A DNA stretch of 51,370 bases from NCBI GenBank assembly GCA_033765305.1, contig JANRID010000025.1, forward strand, positions 1 through 51,370. The letters are read 5' to 3'. A program made the translations under genes and the position numbers. The notes beneath the pieces are model-generated. The model had not been told where the DNA came from. It ran no database searches and saw nothing but the letters and a program-made list of their open reading frames with translations. This DNA comes from RDXT01 sp033765305. Its GTDB lineage: Bacteria > Bacteroidota > Bacteroidia > J057. Shown here one piece after another: positions 45,840 through 51,370 of this stretch; within the stretch, counting starts at the first letter, position 1, and every line of letters begins with the position of its first letter.

Positions 45840-47939
45840 ATGCCTGCATGCCCGCCAGGGCGCCGCCGCCAACACTCCCGCAGGCGCTATGCATGGGCCG
45901 TATGGCTGGCCTGCTGGCTGCCGGGACCGGGCCTGCTCCCGGCGCAGGATACCGCAAAGCCGCCCCTGCTGGCCCAAATCGCCTTTTTGCCGGATGTTCA
46001 CTTCCACGACATCTTCGGGGAGTTTGAAGGCGGCGCCTTCGCAGGGCTGCCGACGGCCTTCGGCGATGAACAAAAGCGCGCGACCATCCGCACCATGGAA
46101 GCGCAGCTGCAATCCACCCGCCTCTTCAACGAAAACTACTTTGCCCTGCTCGCCGCCCTCGATGATGTAGCGGCACGGGGGATTCGCTGGGTGGCCCTGC
46201 CGGGAGATTTCAGCGACGACGGGCAGGCCGTTCACCTGCGCGGCCTGCGCCGGATCCTGGATCACTACCACGCCGCCTACGGCCTGGAGTTTTTGGCTGC
46301 GCCCGGCAACCACGACCCCACCACGCCCTTTCGCTCGGCGGCGGGCAAAAGCGACTTTCTGGGCGCCCAGGGACGTCCCCAGCCGGTTTTTTCGCCCGAC
46401 CACCCGGTGTGCAGCGAGCCGGGCCGGCTGCGCTATCCCGAAGACATCGTACCGCATCCCGTGATTTGCACCCCCGACATCGCCGAACTGGGCTATGCCG
46501 GGGTGCTTGACTTCCTGGGCCCATTCGGCCTGATGCCCCAACCTGAATACATCTATTTCGAAACTCCCTACAGCGACTACGGCGCGGCTCCCTACCGTTA
46601 CGAGACCGCCCTGGCCCAGGCCAGCCTGGAGCTGCGGCAGTATGAAATCTGCCTGCAAGGCACCGGCGGAGCCTACAAACAGCCGCACTACACGCATTGC
46701 GTTGAGGTGGCAGATCTCAGCTACCTGGTGGAGCCCGTGGAGGGGCTTTGGCTCCTGGCGATCGACGCAAATGTGTATGTGCCCCGCGCCACGGCAGCGG
46801 AGGGTCAGCCGCCGCAGGCCTCGTATTTTCAAGGCTCGGGCGGGGCGGGGTATAACCGGATGCTCACCCACAAGCAGCAGGTGATCGCCTGGATCACCGA
46901 TGTGGTGCAGCGTGCCGAGGCGCAGGGCAAGACCCTGGTGGCTTTCAGCCATTTTCCCATGACGGAGTTCTACGATGGGGCGCAGGCGCTGCTGCCGGAT
47001 CTGTTTGAGGGCGAGGGGGCCTTCCAGCAGGAGCGCATGCCTACTACTGCGACGAGCCAGGCCCTGGCCCGCACGGGCCTGAAGCTGCACATCGGCGGCC
47101 ACATGCACCAGAACGACACGGGGGTGATCTTCGATCCGGAGCGCGGGAATACCCTGGTCAATGTGCAGGCCCCTTCGCTGGCGGCCTACAAGCCTGCCTA
47201 CAAGATTCTGCATCTGTTTGCCGGCCAGCAGGCGGAGATCGAGACCATCGTGCTGGACGAGGCGCCGCATTTCCGGACGCTGTTTCCGCACTACGCGGCA
47301 GAATGGCGCTACCTCGACTCGGTGGGCTATCCCCGCATCTGGAACAAGGCGGTGCTGGAGGCGGCGACCTATGCGGAGTTTACCCAGTGGCACCTCACGG
47401 AGCTGGCGCGCCTGCGCTTTTTTCCGCAGGAGTGGCCGGCGGACCTGCAGGAGATCCTGCCGGGCTTATCCGGCTGGGAGATGCTCGTGCTGTCGCAGCT
47501 CCCGATGGACTCGCTGGAAAATCTGCCGCTCAGTCCGGGGCTGGGCGGGCCGCTGCTGCCTGACAGCCTGCGCCTGACCTGGCAGGCGGCGGAACGGCAG
47601 GCAGCAGCCCTGCTGCAGGCAGCGGGCGGGACGGCAGCAGACTGGCAGTGGACGGGAACAGAACTCGTGCGCGACTTTTACCGCCTGCAAAATGCCGACG
47701 AACTGGCCCTGACCGACATCTCCCCCGCGCGGATGCAGCAGTATGCCCTGCTGGGGACGGCCCTGCTGGCCCGGGAGGCCCCCAGCCAAGCGGCCACCGG
47801 CGCCACACCGACCTGGGGCCTGCTCCTCCGGCGGCTGCGGGCCGTGCTGACCCTGATCAGCCGCTTTTCGCACGGCGCGCCCAGCCGGCATTTTGGGATT
47901 GATCTGCGCGACGGGAGGATTTGGCGGCTGGAGCGGTGA
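45840..47939 (+). CDS. Secreted calcineurin-like metallophosphoesterase
   Basis: A protein of about 699 residues with an Arg-rich n-region and hydrophobic stretch (YAWAVWLACWLPGPGLLPAQ) acting as a signal peptide. The calcineurin-type metal sites are visible: D-x-H in FLPDVHFHD (about residue 51), GDFSDDG, GNHD about residue 155, SHFPM and GGHMHQND about 419. The C-terminal 230 residues are helical and unassigned. The substrate is unknown. The start is ambiguous: ATG 45840 gives the shortest signal peptide, ATG 45810 adds 10 residues, and the open frame extends into the upstream repeat. Composition returns to the GC-rich norm here, marking the end of the low-GC patch. Confidence 0.82.
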   Translation: MPACPPGRRRQHSRRRYAWAVWLACWLPGPGLLPAQDTAKPPLLAQIAFLPDVHFHDIFGEFEGGAFAGLPTAFGDEQKRATIRTMEAQLQSTRLFNENYFALLAALDDVAARGIRWVALPGDFSDDGQAVHLRGLRRILDHYHAAYGLEFLAAPGNHDPTTPFRSAAGKSDFLGAQGRPQPVFSPDHPVCSEPGRLRYPEDIVPHPVICTPDIAELGYAGVLDFLGPFGLMPQPEYIYFETPYSDYGAAPYRYETALAQASLELRQYEICLQGTGGAYKQPHYTHCVEVADLSYLVEPVEGLWLLAIDANVYVPRATAAEGQPPQASYFQGSGGAGYNRMLTHKQQVIAWITDVVQRAEAQGKTLVAFSHFPMTEFYDGAQALLPDLFEGEGAFQQERMPTTATSQALARTGLKLHIGGHMHQNDTGVIFDPERGNTLVNVQAPSLAAYKPAYKILHLFAGQQAEIETIVLDEAPHFRTLFPHYAAEWRYLDSVGYPRIWNKAVLEAATYAEFTQWHLTELARLRFFPQEWPADLQEILPGLSGWEMLVLSQLPMDSLENLPLSPGLGGPLLPDSLRLTWQAAERQAAALLQAAGGTAADWQWTGTELVRDFYRLQNADELALTDISPARMQQYALLGTALLAREAPSQAATGATPTWGLLLRRLRAVLTLISRFSHGAPSRHFGIDLRDGRIWRLER

Positions 47940-47948
47940 GGGGAGGTG

Positions 47949-47999
47949 AAGTTACGGATAACTTTCCCCAGCGTTGTGTTGAGTGGTCCGACAACTACC
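47949..47999. repeat. Intergenic CGGAYAACT motif pair, copy A
   Basis: CGGATAACTT at 47955-47964 and CCGACAACT at 47988-47996, between the phosphoesterase stop and the ARPP-1 gene stop. The same type of pair occurs at 49116-49142 and 51010-51043. Confidence 0.5.
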
Positions 48000-48014
48000 C
48001 CCTTCAGCTGGCTG

Positions 48015-48986
48015 CTAATTCCTGATGGCGTCGTAGTCCCGAAGGGTTTCACGGTCGTTGAAGGTGGTGATGTGAATAATCCTGCCCTCATACGTGAAAG
48101 CCTTGCCATACTGCTGGATAAAGGCCTTTTGCATGCGTTCATTGCTGAACAGCTTGTCGCTGTATTGCCTGATTGCCTCTGTGGTCATATCCACAGGCAA
48201 GCCGTAGGTGATGGCTTCGTCGATATAGCTGAACACCAACCCCTCGTATTCGCTCAGGAAGAGCGCCGGTGAGGCGAATACGTCGCAGCCCAATACCACG
48301 CTTCCCGACACCGCCAGCATCCCGGCGATGCTTCCGGGATCGGAAAAGGCTTCAAGGGCAAAAACCCGCACATATTCTTGCTCCAGGGCTGCAAATGCGG
48401 GATTGTTCCCATGAGAGGTGTAGGCCTGCGTACCGCTGGCGACCCGGTCACGGTTGAGCTCATAGGCCACTTCCTTCCAGACCTGTTGCTGGTCCTGTGC
48501 CTGGTCCACGACCCTGCGCAGGTGCATGCTGCCTTCGTGGTAGTAGGACCAGGTTTTAGGGCTCGACCAGCGTTTTTCCTCCACACAAAATACCGGAACC
48601 CGGTTGCGCCTGGAATTGGGAGGGAGCACCATGTCCCGGCCGATCATGCGGTCCTGTTTGCCTCCCTTCAGGATTTCTCCGGACAACAGGAGCACGGGCT
48701 CATCTGACAGGTTGTCGATCAATAGTTGATTCACCCCTGCCTGGTCCACAATCCGGAGCAGGTTCCGCGCCATGGCATCCCGCAGGGAGGTAAATTGCTC
48801 GCTGGTGCCACTGCCCTGATTTACCGGGATCATGACGCCAGCTGTTTTTTCCCGTATGGGAACAAGCTGGAGATTTCTGAAAGCGATTGCCGATTCGTAG
48901 TCGACGGTCAGGTGTTCATAGGTGAATTGCCCGAACAGGGGGCACCACAGCCCGACACCAACAAGGAGCGTACAGAGTAAGCGCAT
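48015..48986 (-). CDS. Secreted ARPP-1-like domain protein
   Basis: A 323-residue exported protein (signal peptide MRLLCTLLVGVGLWCPLFGQ). The body fits the ARPP-1 family (ARG and rhodanese-phosphatase-superfamily-associated protein domain): VMIPVNQGSGTSEQ, PVLLLSGEILKGGKQDRMIG, LPPNSRRNRVPVFCVEEKRW, with the characteristic CVE-RW. Biochemical role is not established. Start set at the signal peptide (48986); the frame opens 63 nt further up. Spacers on both sides carry the CGGAYAACT motif pair. Confidence 0.75.
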   Translation of the reverse strand: MRLLCTLLVGVGLWCPLFGQFTYEHLTVDYESAIAFRNLQLVPIREKTAGVMIPVNQGSGTSEQFTSLRDAMARNLLRIVDQAGVNQLLIDNLSDEPVLLLSGEILKGGKQDRMIGRDMVLPPNSRRNRVPVFCVEEKRWSSPKTWSYYHEGSMHLRRVVDQAQDQQQVWKEVAYELNRDRVASGTQAYTSHGNNPAFAALEQEYVRVFALEAFSDPGSIAGMLAVSGSVVLGCDVFASPALFLSEYEGLVFSYIDEAITYGLPVDMTTEAIRQYSDKLFSNERMQKAFIQQYGKAFTYEGRIIHITTFNDRETLRDYDAIRN

Positions 48987-49257
48987 GGATTTGCTGATTG
49001 AGGGTGATACAGAACCGGCTCCCTGTTCAAAACGGAAAATCAGAAACAAGGTTGTAATACTTTTACAAATAAAGGTATTACTATTGGCTCATATGAACTT
49101 AGCGAATGAAGGTATCGGACAACTTGAAGCTTTCCGACAACTCCGGCCGCCTTCAACGTCTTTCAACCCCGTCCGGTGCCTCCGATGCATTGACGTTGGG
49201 CTGGAAAAAGCTCTGCTCCGCCGGTCCACTCCCCGGGCGATATCACCGCTGCCTCCC
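48987..49257. other. Spacer upstream of the ARPP-1 gene
   Basis: An AT-richer stretch at 49040-49100 probably holds the ARPP-1 promoter (TACCTTTA on the minus strand near 49070 resembles a -7 box). It also contains the motif pair at 49116-49142. No gene is seen. Confidence 0.4.
49116..49142. repeat. Intergenic CGGAYAACT motif pair, copy B
   Basis: CGGACAACTT at 49116-49125 followed by CCGACAACT at 49134-49142, between the ARPP-1 gene and the next secreted protein gene. Confidence 0.5.
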
Positions 49258-50973
49258 TCACCAGGTCCGGTAAATCTTGGCGTTGAGGTAGGCGTTGTAC
49301 TCGCGCATGCGCTGCTCATAGCTAGGCTGTGAAGCCTGATTGTAGCGGGCGGTGGTCTGCGGGGTATAGGTGAAGCCCTGCCACTGGGAAGTGAAGCGTC
49401 CGCCACCGCCCGTGGGTGGAGAAGGCCGGGTACGCAGCCATTCCTCGTGCTCAGCCTGGCGTTTGGCGGCTTGCTGCTCCATCCTGATCCGCGCGAGGGC
49501 CGCATTCTGGGCGGCAATGGCCTCGTTGCGCTTGCCGATCATGCTGTCGCGGCGCACCAACTGGGTTTCGGTATCGAAGATGGCCAGGGCCTGGTTTTCA
49601 TTCGGCATGCCGACGGGCGTCGGATAGTAGTAGTTCAGGCTTTCGTTGGTCCAGTTGTAGCCGTAGCGCGAGGCCAGGTAGCCCTGCCACTTTCCGCTGG
49701 GCAGCCTGGCCACGAGCAGCTCGGGGTGTACATGAGAGGCCTTGTTGTTTGCTGCCACGACTTCGCTCTGGTAAATCAGCCACTCGGTCCAGACAGGCTG
49801 TTCGGCCGAGCCATAGGAAAGCTTGCCATCGGGACCAGCCACGGCAAAGCCCATCTGATCGCCCTCGCCCGGATAGGCGACCACAAAATAATGCGCCAGC
49901 AGGTAGGTCGAGTCCGGAGGTGCGCCGGCCACCTGCTCGGTAGTGAGCATGGGGGCCAGGCCCAGGCTGCCTTCGGGGTATTGCACGGTGCCGTCTCGCT
50001 GCAGGATGCCGTACAGGCCGGCAATATCGGGACTGGGCACCAGCACCATGCGCTGGAAGAGCTGATCGGGCGTGTAGCCCCTGCCCCGGCGGTAGTCGGC
50101 GATGAGGTCCCGGCCAGGCCGGAAGTTCCAGTCTGGCATGCGGGCGTGGTTTTGGTACACCACCAGGGCAGGAAAATAGGTGCGGGGATTCTTCAGCTTG
50201 CGGTCAAAGACCAGTACCTCGCAGGTGGCCCCGTCGCGCTGGGCGGCGATCTGCATGTAGGGTCCGTCGTAGCGCACGTAGCGCTTCACCTCCTGGTAAT
50301 CAAAGCCTGAAGCCGTGCCCCGCGGCACGCCCATCACAGCCAGGTGTTCCCATTGCTGGCTCAGCTGATCGTCTTCAAAGAGGTAGCCATACACCTGTTG
50401 GGGCTTGCCTGCCTGTCCTTTCATCGGGCCTTGCCGCACGTAGAGGTAGGTCTCGGCCATGACAAAATTGCGGGGCGCGACCACCACCACCTCATCGGTG
50501 AGCACCTCGCTGATCTGACCCGTGGCCAGGTCGAGCCGCCAGCGGATGAAGCCATACTGCGTATCGCCTCCAACGGAGTCTTTGGCGGTATGGGTGAGGG
50601 TGTAGCCCACCAGGCCCTCGTTGGGCACGAGCAGGATCGCATCGGCCCGCAGCCCTACGGGTTCGCTGGACACATTCGACTTCATTTGCAGGCTGCCCGA
50701 ATAGGTCAGCTTGCCATAAAGCGGATCATTCCGCTTCGGAAGCGCCAGGTCGCCCCGGACCTCTGTACCACCCAGTCCACCCGCCTTTTTGAGCTGGCAG
50801 ATGCGTTTTCCCGCGATGAGATCCACTGTAAAGGGCTTCTGGGTTCCGTACCAGTAACGTACTTCCACCCGGATTTCGCCGATCTGGCGGACCTCGTCAG
50901 GGGGCATCTGGGCGGCGGCGGGCAGGCCTAAGACCAGGGTGGCAACGAGCAATAGCAGGATGCTTCTCATCAT
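49258..50973 (-). CDS. Large secreted protein of unknown function
   Basis: A 571-residue exported protein (MMRSILLLLVATLVLGLPAAAQ). The first 460 residues are beta-rich with propeller-like pieces (VEVRYWYGTQKPFTVDL, QYGFIRWRLDLATGQISEV, SPDIAGLYGILQRDGTVQYP, GFAVAGPDGKLSYGS). A helical, charged stretch near 515-540 (RIRMEQQAAKRQAEHEEW) and a Gln/Tyr/Asn-rich tail with RFTSQWQGFTYTP close the chain. I recognise no family and see no T9SS sorting domain. The start is MM at 50973/50970; the frame upstream is open but unlike a protein start. Confidence 0.75.
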   Translation of the reverse strand: MMRSILLLLVATLVLGLPAAAQMPPDEVRQIGEIRVEVRYWYGTQKPFTVDLIAGKRICQLKKAGGLGGTEVRGDLALPKRNDPLYGKLTYSGSLQMKSNVSSEPVGLRADAILLVPNEGLVGYTLTHTAKDSVGGDTQYGFIRWRLDLATGQISEVLTDEVVVVAPRNFVMAETYLYVRQGPMKGQAGKPQQVYGYLFEDDQLSQQWEHLAVMGVPRGTASGFDYQEVKRYVRYDGPYMQIAAQRDGATCEVLVFDRKLKNPRTYFPALVVYQNHARMPDWNFRPGRDLIADYRRGRGYTPDQLFQRMVLVPSPDIAGLYGILQRDGTVQYPEGSLGLAPMLTTEQVAGAPPDSTYLLAHYFVVAYPGEGDQMGFAVAGPDGKLSYGSAEQPVWTEWLIYQSEVVAANNKASHVHPELLVARLPSGKWQGYLASRYGYNWTNESLNYYYPTPVGMPNENQALAIFDTETQLVRRDSMIGKRNEAIAAQNAALARIRMEQQAAKRQAEHEEWLRTRPSPPTGGGGRFTSQWQGFTYTPQTTARYNQASQPSYEQRMREYNAYLNAKIYRTW

Positions 50974-51009
50974 CAGATATGTAGGCGGGACACAAGCACT
51001 TGTACTTAT

Positions 51010-51043
51010 CGGATAACTCAACATCACACCGGAGAGTTGTCCG
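51010..51043. repeat. Intergenic CGGAYAACT motif pair, copy C (inverted)
   Basis: CGGATAACT at 51010-51018 and AGTTGTCCG at 51035-51043, here as an inverted pair able to form a hairpin. It lies between the unknown secreted protein and the Uma2 gene. Confidence 0.5.
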
Positions 51044-51047
51044 ACAC

Positions 51048-51370
51048 CTACAGCAGCTCCCAGAGCCGAAGCTCGAAGCCCGGCAGCACGTCCTCGCCGG
51101 AGAGCGGCGTGCGGAAATTGCCGATGTGGGCGGTGCTGCCGTCTGCGCGGTAGATCCACACCTGCTGCGCCTGCGGGTCGATGAGCCAGCCCAGACGCAC
51201 ACCATTGGCCTGATATTCAGCCATTTTGCTCTGAAGCTGGCCGAGGTCGTCGGTTTCGGAGCGGATCTCGATCACGAAGTCCGGCGAAATGCGCGCAAAC
51301 CGCTTCCGGTCTTCGTCGGGCAGGGCCAGCCAGCGCTCCAGCGACACCCAGGCCGTGTCGGGGGAGCGCA
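51048..51370 (-). CDS. Uma2 family (DUF820) endonuclease-like protein, partial
   Basis: The C-terminal 107 residues of a Uma2 protein; the 5' part lies beyond the right edge, and the frame is open to it (RSPDTAWVSLERWLALPDED at the edge is the usual mid-protein motif). The PD-(D/E)xK core is visible: SPDFVIEIRSETDDLGQLQS with the Asp and Glu-x-Arg-Ser, KMAEYQANGVRLGWLIDPQ, and QVWIYRADG. Uma2 proteins are abundant restriction-like nucleases of unclear function, frequent in Bacteroidota and cyanobacteria. Confidence 0.88.
   Translation of the reverse strand, partial: RSPDTAWVSLERWLALPDEDRKRFARISPDFVIEIRSETDDLGQLQSKMAEYQANGVRLGWLIDPQAQQVWIYRADGSTAHIGNFRTPLSGEDVLPGFELRLWELL

Overview
The window is about 51 kb of GC-rich DNA that looks like Bacteroidota, probably a Saprospiria-like member. 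Supporting signs are a type IX secretion (T9SS) cargo protein with a C-terminal sorting domain, a PorZ-like T9SS protein next to recO, eukaryote-type (GSII) glutamine synthetase, and promoters of the Bacteroidota TTG/TAnnTTTG type, while convincing Shine-Dalgarno sites are rare. No rRNA, tRNA, CRISPR array or prophage was seen. Both window edges cut genes: gltB on the left and a Uma2-type nuclease gene on the right.

Layout. 0-7.3 kb: nitrogen assimilation, with gltB (partial) and GSII on the minus strand and a divergent outer-membrane porin, plus readable promoters and terminators. 7.3-11.3 kb: a small secreted protein, a redoxin / cytochrome c-copper monooxygenase gene pair, and an FAD dehydrogenase that overlaps it tail to tail. 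11.5-16.1 kb: a 1505-residue T9SS cargo protein. 16.1-23 kb: comA-like phosphosulfolactate synthase, a caspase-lipase fusion, a periplasmic TonB-domain protein and an M3 oligopeptidase with a terminator-like hairpin in its leader. 23.3-29.4 kb: a helical-repeat protein, the fused isobutyryl-CoA mutase icmF and an alpha/beta hydrolase. 29.5-43.9 kb: mostly envelope and secretion functions (M28 peptidase, CYTH protein, porZ, an unknown protein, recO, a HELGH lipoprotein, a DUF1266 membrane protein, M61 peptidase, a PLDc_N miniprotein, class A penicillin-binding protein, subtilisin-like lipoprotein). 43.9-45.7 kb: a lower-GC patch of gene remnants and a broken VapC-type toxin-antitoxin pair. 45.8-51.4 kb: a secreted phosphoesterase, an ARPP-1-like secreted protein, an unknown secreted protein and the Uma2 fragment, separated by spacers that carry a recurring CGGAYAACT motif.

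The most unusual feature is in icmF. A 453-bp segment (exactly 151 codons) encoding a DUF559/Vsr-like nuclease domain and bounded by roughly 35-bp G/C-tract inverted repeats sits in frame in the linker between the GTPase and mutase domains. At the same point the gene switches from G-ending to C-ending codons. This looks like a nuclease-bearing mobile element that has become a translated part of a catalytic enzyme, possibly marking a recombination junction. All coordinates, motif positions and counts were read by eye from the sequence; family assignments rest on recognised motifs, not on searches.
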